The notes under the pieces were generated by a model. That model was not told where the DNA came from and did not search any database. It saw nothing but the letters and a program-made list of their open reading frames with translations. A stretch of DNA of 64,000 bases, from positions 1-64,000 of the forward strand of contig JALSHH010000021.1 in assembly GCA_026982335.1 (NCBI GenBank), given 5' to 3'. Position 1 is the first letter of the stretch, and every line of letters begins with the position of its first letter. A program made the translations under genes and the position numbers. Below are positions 17,089 through 26,981 of this stretch, piece by piece. The DNA is from Phycisphaerales bacterium. GTDB taxonomy: Bacteria > Planctomycetota > Phycisphaerae > Phycisphaerales > UBA1924.

Positions 17089-18006
17089 ATGAACGAATCT
17101 GATCTCCACACCCATATCTACGCTCGCTCGGGAAACCTCATCGCTGGCGGGTCCAACGAGATTATCGTTGGACCCGGCGATGATTGTGCCGTGATCCGCT
17201 CTGGAAGCGGCGAACTCTCCCTCCTCACCGTCGATCAACTCGTCGAAAGGCGACATTTTACGAGCGATACCGATCTCAACCTCATCGCTCGTAAAGCCAT
17301 CGCCCGATCGGTATCGGACATCGCCGCGATGGGGGGGGGGCCGAGCTGGGCATTGGCAACGGGTGTATTACCCAAAGATTACCAACACGCCGACGCACTC
17401 TTTGATACCCTGAGCAAGTGGGCACAGCACTGGCATTGCCCACTCATCGGCGGCGACATCGCGGTCCACGCCTCACCAGACCATCCCCTCACCCTGACTG
17501 TTACCGTCGGGGGCTCGATGCCGACGGGCACATCGCCTGTCCTTCGATCTGGTGCTGAGCCTGGCGATCTGCTCTGTGTCACTGGGCCCCTGGGTGATTC
17601 ATTCAGGAGCAATCATCATTTGACTTTTGAGCCTCGGATTGAAGCCGGGCGATGGGCAGCGATAAACAACGCCCACGCGATGATGGATATTTCCGATGGG
17701 CTTGGTCGAGATTCCAATCGTATGGCCAAGGCTTCCAATGTTCGCATCGAGATCCATGCGAGCAAATTGGCGATGAATCCCGGGTGCAAAAATTGGAAGC
17801 AGGCAGTGAGCGAAGGTGAGGACTACGAGCTGTTGATTGCACTTGATTCCAAGACATTCGCCGATGAGACATCGACCCAACTCTCCCAACTTTTGGACCC
17901 AATTGGAACTGTTCGAGCTTGTGAACCTAATGAAAAACCCGGAGCAAGGATTGTCGATTCGGATGGAACTTTGCATGATGCTTCGCAACTCGGATGGGAG
18001 CATTGA
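17089..18006 (+). CDS. thiL: Thiamine-monophosphate kinase
   Basis: A 305-residue PurM-like kinase that phosphorylates thiamine monophosphate to the active cofactor thiamine diphosphate. GPGDDCAVI near residue 27, VDQLVERRHF, and ARSVSDIAAMGG are the family's metal/ATP binding motifs. ISDGLGRDSNRMA and SEGEDYELLIALD in the C-terminal domain confirm the family. The ORF track starts at ATG 17047, 14 residues earlier and with AAGGTGA upstream; I prefer ATG 17089 because MNESDLHTHIYA aligns with the usual ThiL N terminus, but the choice is open. No other thiamine gene is adjacent. It converges on rnr. Confidence 0.9.
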   Translation: MNESDLHTHIYARSGNLIAGGSNEIIVGPGDDCAVIRSGSGELSLLTVDQLVERRHFTSDTDLNLIARKAIARSVSDIAAMGGGPSWALATGVLPKDYQHADALFDTLSKWAQHWHCPLIGGDIAVHASPDHPLTLTVTVGGSMPTGTSPVLRSGAEPGDLLCVTGPLGDSFRSNHHLTFEPRIEAGRWAAINNAHAMMDISDGLGRDSNRMAKASNVRIEIHASKLAMNPGCKNWKQAVSEGEDYELLIALDSKTFADETSTQLSQLLDPIGTVRACEPNEKPGARIVDSDGTLHDASQLGWEH

Positions 18007-18048
18007 GCAACCAATTCCCGGTGCTACCAAGTGCCACCACAAGAGTTG

Positions 18049-20592
18049 CTACTGCTTGGGCTTGCCGTTGCTTTTGCCTTTGCTTTTGCTTTTGCCGCCC
18101 CCCTTTTTCTTCTGTCCCGGACCGGCTTTGCTCTTGGCATCGCGTCGATAATCCGTCTTGCCTTTATCGCGTGATTTTGATTTTCGGCTGCGTCGCTGAG
18201 CGCCGGGTGTTTTTTTGAACCCAGCGCCTTCGGTTTCGCCAAGTCCACCAAACGACTCGCCGCCGAGGGTAAGGTTGGCTGCCGGTCCTTTGCGTTTGCC
18301 CGCTGCGCGTCGGTCGCCGTCGGCGACCGTCAAATCCATTCGTCGCGTTTGCAGATCGACATTGGCGACCATGACCGTTAACCGATCGCCGATCGAGTAG
18401 CTTCTTCCCGAGTGGATATCGACCATTGCTCCGGTCCGATCGTCGATTTTCCAGGTTGGTGGGCGTTTGGTGCGGGTGGTGTCGCCGATGAGGTCCTTCT
18501 TGGCGATCATCCCGTCGGCGAGATACTTCTCGATTTGGACATAGATGCCCTTGGGTGAGATGCCGGTGACGCAGGCTTCGAAGGCTTCACCGATGTGCTC
18601 GACCATGAGTTGGAGCACGAGGAACGCCCGCAGCTCGCGCTCAGCGTTGGCGGCGTTGACCTCGGTGTTCGAACAATGTGTTCCGATCTCGGCGAGCTCG
18701 TCTCGGCTTGGGCAATAGGGATCATCGCGTAGCTCACGGCCGAGGGCTTTCTTTTCGCCATCGGTTTGGGGGCGGTTTTGACCATTGTTTGTACGCTTGA
18801 GGTAGGCATACATTGCACGATGAAGCGTCAAGTCCGGATAGCGCCGGATCGGGGAGGTGAAGTGGGCGTAGGCGTGCGAAGCCAAGGCATAGTGCCCGAT
18901 GAGCGCGGGGGAATACACCGCTTTGGTCATGGTGCGCAAGACCGCAGTATGTACCGCTCGCGAGGCGGGTGTGCCTGCCGTCGTATCGAGCAGTGTTTGG
19001 AGTTCTTCACGGGTGGGCGATTTGGGGATTGTGAATCCTGCGACCTTGGCCGTCTTGCGCAGATCATCTACATCGCCCGGGGTAGGTTCGGGATGCGTTC
19101 TTCGCAAGATTGGCACATCGAGCTGTTCGAAAAGCACTGCCATTGACTCGTTGGCCTCAACCATGAACATTTCGATGAGTGTATGGGTGAAGGCGTCGTC
19201 TTCTTTCTGAGCGTCGATCACTTTGCCATCGTCGTCGAAGATCAGATCAACCTCAGGCAGATCGAGATGGATCATCCCGGCCTTGTGCCGGCGTGCCTGG
19301 ATTAATCGCGAGAGTGTCTCCATATCCTTGACCGCTTCAATCAATTCCTCGGTATGGGGCGTATCGGTTTTGGCATGGACTTTGGCTTCTTCGAGATCAC
19401 CATCGATGAGGGCTTGGGCTTCGAGATAGGTCATCCGTTTGCGTGATTTGATGAGCGACTGGCACACGCCTCGCCCGACCACATTACCCATGCGGTCGTA
19501 GCGGATAATCGCCGTCTTGGCATAGCGCAGTACGCCCTCTTGCAACGAGCAAATCCCGTTCGAGAGCACCTCGGGGAGCATCGGGATCACCAATCGAGGG
19601 AGATAGATCGAGTTGCCCCGTTCCTTGGCTTCGATATCCAAAGGCGATCCGGGCTCGATGTAATGGGCGACATCGGCGATGTGGATCCCCAGCTCCCACC
19701 CGCCGTTGTCGAGCCTTTTGAGTGAGATTGCATCGTCATAGTCCTTGGCATCTGGGGGGTCGATGGTGGTGATGAACTCATCGGTGAGATCGCGACGCAT
19801 ATCGAGCGCATCGATCCCGTTGGCTTCGTATTGCGCCATTTCCTCATCAAATCGGCGCGTCGCCTCGCGTGCCTGTTGGACACAGTTTTCAGGGAAGTCA
19901 TTGCTTGGGAGTGAATATGCCGCGATGACCGCCTGTGTTTCGACATCGGGTTCGCCGGCTTCGCCGAGGACTTTGGTGACCACTCCTCGGGCCAAGCGTC
20001 CGTTCTCTGGATATTCGATGATCTCGATAACGACCTTGTCGCCGTTTTTGACATTCTTCGATTCGGCGTCGCGGATCACGATTGGTTCGGTGAGTTCGCG
20101 TCCATCGGGATAGACGATCCATTGGCCGTCGCGTTTTTCAATTTCACCGGTGAAGTTGGCGCGTTTGCGGGCGATGATCTCGAGCACCTCGCCAGCGTAC
20201 TGGCGCTCCATCGTGCCCAAGCGATGTTCGCGGCGCTGATCGCGCTCGAAGTAGACCCTGACTGTATCGCCGGTCAAGGCTCCGCCGGTGTACTGAGGGG
20301 GGATGAAAATATCACTTCCATGCTTGGCCTGCGCAGGGATGACAAATCCGACCCCCGAAGCGGTGCCTCGGAACTGTCCGATCAGCTCACCTTCGTTGGG
20401 ATGGAACGGGAGCTGAATCTTCCCGGTTTCCGAAAGATCAATGAGCCCTTCCTCAGCGAACTCACGGATCGCCATGGCGAAGTCCTTGACATCTTCGATG
20501 TTGAGCTCTTTGGCGACGAGCGGGATCGGTTTGGGAGTGTAGGTATCGTGCGAAATGTGGGAGATCAAGCGATCTCGATATCGGCCGAGCAT
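18049..20592 (-). CDS. rnr: Ribonuclease R
   Basis: A processive 3'-5' exoribonuclease of the RNB family that degrades structured RNA. In order it has an N-terminal winged-helix region, cold-shock domains (GTASGVGFVIPA), the RNB catalytic domain with TIDPPDAKDYDDAISL (Asp cluster near residue 280), ASHAYAHFTSPIRRYPDL, and a C-terminal S1 domain (CVTGISPKGIYVQ). It ends in a lysine/glycine/serine-rich basic tail of about 70 residues, as in other RNase R enzymes. The ORF track opens at 20688; ATG 20592 has AGGA five bases upstream and gives 847 residues that fit the family N terminus. A divergent ABC ATPase gene lies upstream. Confidence 0.94.
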   Translation of the reverse strand: MLGRYRDRLISHISHDTYTPKPIPLVAKELNIEDVKDFAMAIREFAEEGLIDLSETGKIQLPFHPNEGELIGQFRGTASGVGFVIPAQAKHGSDIFIPPQYTGGALTGDTVRVYFERDQRREHRLGTMERQYAGEVLEIIARKRANFTGEIEKRDGQWIVYPDGRELTEPIVIRDAESKNVKNGDKVVIEIIEYPENGRLARGVVTKVLGEAGEPDVETQAVIAAYSLPSNDFPENCVQQAREATRRFDEEMAQYEANGIDALDMRRDLTDEFITTIDPPDAKDYDDAISLKRLDNGGWELGIHIADVAHYIEPGSPLDIEAKERGNSIYLPRLVIPMLPEVLSNGICSLQEGVLRYAKTAIIRYDRMGNVVGRGVCQSLIKSRKRMTYLEAQALIDGDLEEAKVHAKTDTPHTEELIEAVKDMETLSRLIQARRHKAGMIHLDLPEVDLIFDDDGKVIDAQKEDDAFTHTLIEMFMVEANESMAVLFEQLDVPILRRTHPEPTPGDVDDLRKTAKVAGFTIPKSPTREELQTLLDTTAGTPASRAVHTAVLRTMTKAVYSPALIGHYALASHAYAHFTSPIRRYPDLTLHRAMYAYLKRTNNGQNRPQTDGEKKALGRELRDDPYCPSRDELAEIGTHCSNTEVNAANAERELRAFLVLQLMVEHIGEAFEACVTGISPKGIYVQIEKYLADGMIAKKDLIGDTTRTKRPPTWKIDDRTGAMVDIHSGRSYSIGDRLTVMVANVDLQTRRMDLTVADGDRRAAGKRKGPAANLTLGGESFGGLGETEGAGFKKTPGAQRRSRKSKSRDKGKTDYRRDAKSKAGPGQKKKGGGKSKSKGKSNGKPKQ

Positions 20593-20778
20593 AGGAATCC
20601 TGTTCTTTTGTGTGTATTCGTTGGGATGATGGTAGCGTCTGATCTCTTCGGTGGCCCGGCTTGCCGAGCCGGGTTCTTTGTTACTCATTCTTTATTGCTC
20701 ATTGTGCCCAAGGAAGGAGAGACCCGGCTCGGTGTGCCAAGCCACCGGCAGACATCCCGCCTGTCTACCATTCTCTCT

Positions 20779-21570
20779 ATGCCTATCTCGGCCAAAGAGC
20801 TCTCATTTCGATATTCCAAAGGCCCACTGGTCCTCGAGGGCATCTCCTGCACGATCGCCCAAGGCTCGATCACGGCCATCGTTGGACCCAACGGCTCGGG
20901 CAAATCCACCCTGATTCGACTCCTCGCCGGGCTCCGAACCCCCAAATCGGGCACGATGATCCTCGATGATCGCCCCTTGCCATCCATTTCTCCCAAAGAC
21001 CGGGCCAAGTTGATCGCCTTCATTGAACAACGCCCCAACCTCGCTTTCGATTTTGCAGTTCGCCGAGTCGTTGAGTTCGGTATCCATGCCCAAGGTTCAG
21101 ATGCACGCCGGGTTGATGCAGCTTTGGAGCGCTTTGAACTTACCGAAATCGCATCCAAACCCTACGGGCACCTGAGTGTGGGTCAGCAACAACGCGTCTC
21201 AATCGCCCGAGCATGGGTTCAAGTTGCCCACAACCCCTTGGGATACCTGCTGGCTGACGAACCCTGTTCGGCGATGGATCCTCGGCATACCCAATCGACC
21301 ATGGCCGCCTTGCAGTTGCTTGCCGAGTCCGGGATCGGGGTGGGGGTGGTGATTCACGATCTGACCAGCGCGGCAAGATGGGCCGACCGTGCGATCGTGC
21401 TCGATCAATTTGGACAAATCGCTGAACAGGGGGCTGCCGATATGGTGTTGATCGATAAAGTGCTCTCCAAGGTCTTTGAGGTTCAAATCCGCAGGCATCA
21501 GCTCGATTCCGGACATGCGGTGCTGATTCCCGATGATGATTCTGCTCAATCCGATGCCTCATTGACCTGA
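20779..21570 (+). CDS. ABC transporter ATP-binding protein, FecE/iron-chelate type
   Basis: A 263-residue ABC ATPase. Walker A is GPNGSGKST at about residue 36-44, the Q-loop is near IEQRPN, the signature is LSVGQQQRV, and Walker B is YLLADEPCSAMDP. The DxxLPxxSPKDRAKLIAFIEQ spacing resembles ATPases of the iron-siderophore, heme and cobalamin importers (FecE/BtuD group). The 482-codon ORF in the track begins 219 codons earlier, inside rnr antisense; that part is read-through of an open frame, and the true start is ATG 20779. No permease or binding protein is adjacent, so its partners must lie elsewhere. Confidence 0.85.
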   Translation: MPISAKELSFRYSKGPLVLEGISCTIAQGSITAIVGPNGSGKSTLIRLLAGLRTPKSGTMILDDRPLPSISPKDRAKLIAFIEQRPNLAFDFAVRRVVEFGIHAQGSDARRVDAALERFELTEIASKPYGHLSVGQQQRVSIARAWVQVAHNPLGYLLADEPCSAMDPRHTQSTMAALQLLAESGIGVGVVIHDLTSAARWADRAIVLDQFGQIAEQGAADMVLIDKVLSKVFEVQIRRHQLDSGHAVLIPDDDSAQSDASLT

Positions 21571-21590
21571 TTGCTTGATATACTCTGTCA

Positions 21591-22442
21591 ATGTTCATGC
21601 GGGTCGTCAATTTCTTGCTTACTAATCCGATCCTGCTCATCATTATTCTTGGTGGGATTTTCAATGTCACCGTGCGCATTGCGCAGAAAATGAAAGAACA
21701 ACGCGCCCGGCGTGATGCCCTCCATGAGATGGCCCGTCGGAAACAAGAGGCTTTGCGGACTGGGCGAAGTGTGGCAGAGCCTGAGTCTTCAGCGATATCA
21801 CCCGCACCTGTACATGATGCCCAAGCCCAACGCCGAGAGCGGATCGAAGCACTCCGACAAGAACGGATGGAACAACTCCGGGCTTTGCGTGAAAAACGCG
21901 CCAGATCATCTTCGGGATCTGGACAGCCAACCGCCTCGCCTGCGCGCGTTTCGCAGAATCATCCCAATATGCCTCCAATTCCGGTGCAGGAGCATCCGCA
22001 GCAGCCTCAGTCACCAAGACCACCAACGCCCCATCAACAGCCCCAATCTCGCCCCCAATCTCGCCCCCAACCTCGTCCTCAGCAATCCACTCAACCACCT
22101 CGGCACCGGCAGGTTGTGGCCACTTCTCAACAAGCCCAAAGTACCCGTCGAAGAGCGGATCAGGTTCAATCGCAAGAGAGCCGCTCTCAGACCATGCGTC
22201 AATCGAAGCTCCAATCCAAGCCTCAGGAGCGCTCAGCGGGCAACATCGAAACCGTTCGTGGGGCTTCCAGATCTGCTCGTCCCCATCTTTCTAAACCTGA
22301 GCAAACCAGAACGGTTGGCTCGGCCCGCTCGATGCTTCGTTCACGAACTTCGCTCAAGCAGGCAATGGTTTTGCGCGAAATCCTCGATACTCCGATTGCC
22401 CTGCGGGATCAGGACATTGCCTCAGGGTCGCTCTTTTCCTAA
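21591..22442 (+). CDS. Membrane-anchored Arg/Gln/Pro-rich protein, unknown
   Basis: A 283-residue protein with one N-terminal membrane span (residues about 5-28, VNFLLTNPILLIIILGGIF), then a strongly basic coiled-coil-like stretch (about 30-105, RRERIEALRQERMEQLRAL). A long disordered linker rich in Q, P, R and S follows (110-240). The ordered C-terminal motif SLKQAMVLREILDTPIALRD resembles a short segment that I associate with uncharacterised Planctomycetota proteins. It begins 20 bases after the ABC ATPase stop. Another frame over the same DNA (21712-22464) is also open because of the repetitive codons; this frame is preferred for its membrane anchor and conserved end. Function unknown. Confidence 0.7.
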   Translation: MFMRVVNFLLTNPILLIIILGGIFNVTVRIAQKMKEQRARRDALHEMARRKQEALRTGRSVAEPESSAISPAPVHDAQAQRRERIEALRQERMEQLRALREKRARSSSGSGQPTASPARVSQNHPNMPPIPVQEHPQQPQSPRPPTPHQQPQSRPQSRPQPRPQQSTQPPRHRQVVATSQQAQSTRRRADQVQSQESRSQTMRQSKLQSKPQERSAGNIETVRGASRSARPHLSKPEQTRTVGSARSMLRSRTSLKQAMVLREILDTPIALRDQDIASGSLFS

Positions 22443-22570
22443 AAGGCAAAGACACCGGTGGTGAAGAGCATTTTGCATCGTTGTGTTGTTCTTTTCACAT
22501 CTTCTTTGGTTGACAAGCGGGTTAACAAGCGGGAGGTTTGCCGAGGACGCATCACTGGCTTCGGGTTGGG

Positions 22571-23917
22571 TTACTTCCCGACGCAGAAGGTTGCAAAGAC
22601 TCGTCCGAGCACATCGTCGGGTGAGATATCGCCGATCAACTCGCCCAAAGCATCAAGGGCTGTTCGCAGCCCTAGGGCGACAAGTTCGGGTTCTTCGATG
22701 ATTCCTTTTTGAGGATCGAGTCGATCACGGGCCGACTCAATTCCGTTATTGGCATCCATGAGTGCTCGCCGATGGCGAGGGACAAAAACGCCAACTCCCG
22801 AACCCGTGCGATGCGTTGTTGCATCGGCGATCGCTCGGCGGAGTGAGCCTAAAGCGGTGCCGTCGAGGGCACAGACTGCAAGTCCATCGACCCGATCTCG
22901 TGGCACGGGTAAGTCCGATTTGGTGCGTATACGAATGATCGGCTTTCCCGGGGGGAATGAACTATATGATTCCACGAATTGTCCCTCAGGATCGCACCAC
23001 AAGATTGTTGCAGCCTCCTTGATGATCTCCCTGGCCCGGTGCTGGGCGCTGGCATCAATCGCGTCGAGTGCTCGCTCATCGAGCCCAGCCAAGTCGGTCA
23101 GGTCCACAGCTCCTGCGCCGGGGACATGCTTCGAAAGGTCCAAAGATTCGGTAATGGCATCGCGGGTGGTGCCTGCTCGCTCAGAAACAGCTGCGCGGTG
23201 CACGCCGAGGAGTGCATTGAACAGCGAACTCTTGCCTGCGTTGGGTTTGCCAACAAGCACAACTTTCGGGCAATGCGTATGGACTTGATCGCCACGCACG
23301 CTGCCAATCTGATCGAGTATCTCGGTTTGGAGTGTGCCGAGCCGAGCGTCAAGCTCGATCGGTGCGATGGGGATGACATCCTCCTGATCGGAAAAATCGA
23401 CCCCGGCTTCGACCAAGGCGAGCAGTGTGGCGATTTCTTTAGCCCATGTGTCGCATTGGTGCCCATAGGACCCATTGAGTAATGCGTCGGCAGCTTTTAG
23501 AGTTTCGCGATGTTCTGCTGCGATCCGTAAGGCGATCCCTTCAGCTTGCCCGAGCGTAATTCGATGATTCAGGTAAGCCCGGGCGCTAAACTCACCGGGT
23601 TGGGCAAGGGTGATGGGTTGAGTTGAGAGCACTCGGTCGAGTACCCGGTGAGTGAGGGATGGATTGCCGGAGATGATGAGTTCGACGGTGTCTTCACCGG
23701 TGTAACTTGCAGGGTTAGGGTACCACAGAATCTGCATCGGTAAGGATTGGCCATTGCCAAGATCACAGCGGACGGTGTACATTCCCCGAGTCGTCAGTTT
23801 GGTATCGAAGAGTTTGTGCGCACAATCGAGGGTATCGGGGCCGGAGATACGGATGACTGACCGCAATGAGGTACCCGGAGCCGAACATGGCGCTGCGATG
23901 GTTGAACCTGTGGGCAC
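22571..23917 (-). CDS. mnmE: tRNA modification GTPase MnmE
   Basis: A 448-residue enzyme that, with MnmG, installs the (carboxymethyl)aminomethyl group on U34 of certain tRNAs. The N-terminal tetrahydrofolate-binding domain contains STIAAPCSAPG and ASYTGEDTVEL. The inserted G domain contains GKPNAGKSSLFNALLG, SERAGTTRD and DLAGLDE. The C terminus is DVLGRVFATFCVGK, matching the essential FCIGK cysteine motif with Ile changed to Val. The start is GTG with GGAGG six bases upstream. It lies 25 bases after yidC, the classic yidC-mnmE neighbourhood. The switch II sequence is DLAGLDE rather than the usual DTAGxR, a modest departure. Confidence 0.94.
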   Translation of the reverse strand: MPTGSTIAAPCSAPGTSLRSVIRISGPDTLDCAHKLFDTKLTTRGMYTVRCDLGNGQSLPMQILWYPNPASYTGEDTVELIISGNPSLTHRVLDRVLSTQPITLAQPGEFSARAYLNHRITLGQAEGIALRIAAEHRETLKAADALLNGSYGHQCDTWAKEIATLLALVEAGVDFSDQEDVIPIAPIELDARLGTLQTEILDQIGSVRGDQVHTHCPKVVLVGKPNAGKSSLFNALLGVHRAAVSERAGTTRDAITESLDLSKHVPGAGAVDLTDLAGLDERALDAIDASAQHRAREIIKEAATILWCDPEGQFVESYSSFPPGKPIIRIRTKSDLPVPRDRVDGLAVCALDGTALGSLRRAIADATTHRTGSGVGVFVPRHRRALMDANNGIESARDRLDPQKGIIEEPELVALGLRTALDALGELIGDISPDDVLGRVFATFCVGK

Positions 23918-23942
23918 AGCACGCCTCCATTATTTATTGAGA

Positions 23943-26102
23943 TTACATTTTTCCGCGTCGACTGCGCTTTGACGCCGGGTTGATTTGTCCTGGTCCCTTT
24001 TCTTTGAGCTGTTTCTGTGCCTCGGCTGCTTCGGTCATTCGCTGGAGGAATCCTGGTCCTTTTTCTTTTTGGGCTGCCCGGATATTTTCAATTTCGAGCA
24101 TTCCATGTTTTTCCATATGGGCACGAATCCATTTGTTCTCAAGGATACCCAACGCCGAGTTGGTGATGAAGTAAAGGGCCAAGCCTGACGGAGCAGCGTA
24201 CATCATCACAGGGAACAAGATGACCATCATCACCTTCATCATTTTTTGTTGTGATTCCTGCTCGGGGGTCAGGGTTGCCTGGGTTGGAGGCGTGAGATAC
24301 TTCTGGTGGAGGTAAAACACTACGCCAAGGAGCAGCGGGAGGATATTGATCGAATCAACCATGCCCCACATGGGGATACTGAAATGCATGACGGAGGGGA
24401 GTGGGATCGCGCCGTCGGGTGCGGAGAGATCATTCATGAACTGCCAGTTGAGGACATTTTGGAACACGCCATAAAATGCAGGTTCGTGGCGAAGCTCGGT
24501 GGCAAAGAAGAGCACGGCATAGAGGGCAATCCACACCGGAGATTGAAGGAACATAGGTAAACATCCAAGCAAGCCTGCTGGTGAAATCCCTTCTTCTTTC
24601 CAGAGTTTGGCCATTTCGGCCTGTTGCTTTTTCGAGTCGTTTTTATACTTCTCTTTGATTAGTTTTTGCTTGGGGGCCATCGCCTGCATCTGGACGCTAA
24701 AGCGTTGGACACGGATCTGCGACCAGCGTGTCACAGGGTGAAGACATCCACGCACAAGGACCACGAGGAGCAGAATCGAGACGGCCCAGTCGCCGACAAT
24801 GGCGTGGAAGGTTCGCAGGACGCCGATGAGGATGTCGGTGAGCCAACTAAAGGTGCATGGGGCACAGATGCCGCCAAGGTTCGAGACGACCATTTCAGGC
24901 ATGTTGAGTGATACGATCTCCGGTTCGGCGCTCATAATTACCCGATTACGCGGCCCGGCATAGACTCCAAGAGTATTGGATGCTGATTGCCCCGGAGTAA
25001 TGAGATACTCCTTTCCGGTCATCAAGAGCACCTGAGTTACATCAATCGGCGCAGCATAGAGGTTGAGTGCGACACGCTCGATCATGGTAAATCCGGTGAG
25101 GAGCTTGTCTTCGGGCGATTGAATCGCCAAAGGATCAAACTTGGGGTGCATGACCACGGCAAAGTATCGATCAGTTAGTGCCAACCACGACAAACGCTGG
25201 GCACCTTCGAGTAATTCATTATTGGGCCAGATGAGCATTCGTGAGGGATAGGCCTTGCCGTATGGCCCTGCGATTTTTTTGCCCAGAAGTTTGTTTCGGC
25301 TTTTGAGTTTTTCATCGACTTGCACCGTCATTGAGGTGCCCTGCTGCTCGGGTGGGAGCAAGAAACCATATCGCACTCGTCGACGATCTCCGCCATAGGA
25401 CGATCCGGCTTTGGGCATGTCGATCGCACCCGTCGAGATCAGGCGTGCCTGGATCGGGTCACTGCTGAGGTTTTCAATCGTCTCATCGAGATAGAACCCG
25501 TGCTGTTCGTTGGGTTTGAGTGTGAATCGGCGTTCGATGCGAGCGATCGGGTTACCCATCGTGTCGTCGATGAAGGCTTCAAATATGCCGGGAGAAATTT
25601 CGTTCCAGATGGAATAGGTCCAACCCGAAAGGTCGATCGTTGTGCCGTTGATTTCGGCGGCGAAGGCGGCGAAGGGGACAGCAAAGTAGGTTGTACCCGG
25701 CTGTTCATATTTGGCCTGGAGGGTTACATGCACCTTGAGGGCCACAGTTTCAAAATCGTCAGGAAGTTTGAGTGATTCGATCCCAGCACCCAATGGTGAG
25801 AAAGTCAGGGCGATTTTTTGATCCAAATTATTGAGATCCCCCAGCGGGGTATATTCACCAGATGAAGGTTTGGCAGGGCGCACGACATAAGGCGAATCGT
25901 CAGCAGGTTCGGAGACCGAATCAACAGGTGAAGCCGATGGGGCGTCTTGCACAAATGACACCGGAGTTGTGCTCATGTCCGTCGAGGTGATGCCGACAAA
26001 GCGCAGCATCATCAGCATAAAGGCCAAGACACAAACAAAGGCGCCAAAGCTCCAGAGAGAGACTCGGGCGTAGCGGAAGAGAGAGAGAGGCGATGCGTTC
26101 AT
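23943..26102 (-). CDS. yidC: Membrane protein insertase YidC (Oxa1 family)
   Basis: A 719-residue inner-membrane insertase. An N-terminal span (about 8-32) leads to a large periplasmic beta-domain (about 80-400). The conserved five-helix core follows, with TDILIGVLRTFHAIVGDWAVSI, KLWKEEGISPAGLLGCLPMFLQ, FLQSPVWIALY, and later QQKMMKVMMVILFPVMMYAAPSGLALYF. The C terminus is basic (SKRSRRGKM), as expected for ribosome contact. It is longer than the E. coli protein (548), mostly in the periplasmic domain. It is followed closely by mnmE. The usual upstream rpmH/rnpA genes are absent; a phosphoesterase gene lies there instead. Confidence 0.95.
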   Translation of the reverse strand: MNASPLSLFRYARVSLWSFGAFVCVLAFMLMMLRFVGITSTDMSTTPVSFVQDAPSASPVDSVSEPADDSPYVVRPAKPSSGEYTPLGDLNNLDQKIALTFSPLGAGIESLKLPDDFETVALKVHVTLQAKYEQPGTTYFAVPFAAFAAEINGTTIDLSGWTYSIWNEISPGIFEAFIDDTMGNPIARIERRFTLKPNEQHGFYLDETIENLSSDPIQARLISTGAIDMPKAGSSYGGDRRRVRYGFLLPPEQQGTSMTVQVDEKLKSRNKLLGKKIAGPYGKAYPSRMLIWPNNELLEGAQRLSWLALTDRYFAVVMHPKFDPLAIQSPEDKLLTGFTMIERVALNLYAAPIDVTQVLLMTGKEYLITPGQSASNTLGVYAGPRNRVIMSAEPEIVSLNMPEMVVSNLGGICAPCTFSWLTDILIGVLRTFHAIVGDWAVSILLLVVLVRGCLHPVTRWSQIRVQRFSVQMQAMAPKQKLIKEKYKNDSKKQQAEMAKLWKEEGISPAGLLGCLPMFLQSPVWIALYAVLFFATELRHEPAFYGVFQNVLNWQFMNDLSAPDGAIPLPSVMHFSIPMWGMVDSINILPLLLGVVFYLHQKYLTPPTQATLTPEQESQQKMMKVMMVILFPVMMYAAPSGLALYFITNSALGILENKWIRAHMEKHGMLEIENIRAAQKEKGPGFLQRMTEAAEAQKQLKEKGPGQINPASKRSRRGKM

Positions 26103-26201
26103 GCGGCGAGATTCCAGCGTGTGTATTGAGAACTCAAAATAAACAAAGTCAACGGAGAAAGCAGATCAGATTGCGTATCAAACCAGCCACCGGTCTTCAT
26201 A

Positions 26202-26981
26202 CTATCGACCTTCATAGAGTCGATCGCCGAGATAGTCATTGAGATCGGAAATCCCCTTGATTTTGTCAGCGGTCTCTTTGATGTCATACTCGACCCGGCA
26301 GAACTCGACTTGGCCAGGTGACAAAATCACATAACTCGCTTTGGGGTTCATATCTCTTGGCTGACCAACCGATCCGACATTGATCACCGCCTTTTCGTCG
26401 GCGATAAACTTGAACACCGGTTCGTCGCCGATCTCCGAAGGCGGATAAAAATCGGGTTCATTGGAAAACACTCCAGGCACATGGGTGTGCCCGACCAAGG
26501 CGATCTGATCGACACGGTCAAAGACAGCGTCCATCTTGTCGGGCGCGTCATTGACATCATCGGGGAAAATATATTCATTGATCGGGCGGCGTGGCGAAGC
26601 GTGCACCGCCAGAATCGGAGTCTGATCCCCGCACAAGTCTTCGACTGCACGCACACGCAGCGATCCAAGGAATGCATAACGCTGGGCCCGTTTGGCATCA
26701 TCAGGTTCGGCGTCGAACTGCTCGCGTGTCCAATAGGCTGCGTCTTCTGCGACCTTGTTGAAGTTGGTGGGTTCGTAGAGTACCCCAAAGTCATGGTTGC
26801 CCATCAGCGTCCATTGGCAGTGCGCCTGGACCAGATCGACACATTCGAGGGGCTCGGGGCCATAACCGACAATGTCTCCTAAGCAGACAATTTGTTCGAT
26901 TCCTCGAGATTTGATGTCGGCGAGGACATTTCGCAGGGCGGCAGCGTTGCCGTGGATATCACTGATGACAGCTGTGGGCAC
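26202..26981 (-). CDS. Metallophosphoesterase, YfcE/MJ0936-like
   Basis: A cytoplasmic calcineurin-like phosphoesterase of about 259 residues. The dinuclear metal motifs are in order: AVISDIHGN (D-x-H), VCLGDIVGYGP (GDxVxxG), LMGNHD (GNHD), LAVHASP, and VGHTHVP (GHTH). GTG 26981 has GAGAG upstream and gives MPTAVISDIHGN as the expected N terminus; the ORF track uses ATG 27023, adding 14 residues. The physiological substrate (phosphodiester, nucleotide or protein phosphate) is not readable. It lies upstream of yidC on the same strand, with about 100 bases between. Confidence 0.88.
   Translation of the reverse strand: MPTAVISDIHGNAAALRNVLADIKSRGIEQIVCLGDIVGYGPEPLECVDLVQAHCQWTLMGNHDFGVLYEPTNFNKVAEDAAYWTREQFDAEPDDAKRAQRYAFLGSLRVRAVEDLCGDQTPILAVHASPRRPINEYIFPDDVNDAPDKMDAVFDRVDQIALVGHTHVPGVFSNEPDFYPPSEIGDEPVFKFIADEKAVINVGSVGQPRDMNPKASYVILSPGQVEFCRVEYDIKETADKIKGISDLNDYLGDRLYEGR

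Noticed and set aside
20122-20778. 219-codon N-terminal extension of the ABC ATPase ORF
   Set aside because: It lies antisense to rnr and is simply an open frame joined to the true gene. The ABC fold starts at ATG 20779.
21712-22464. 250-codon frame overlapping the R/Q/P-rich gene
   Set aside because: It is an alternative reading of the same repetitive codons and lacks a membrane helix or recognisable end. It is kept only as a test in the findings.
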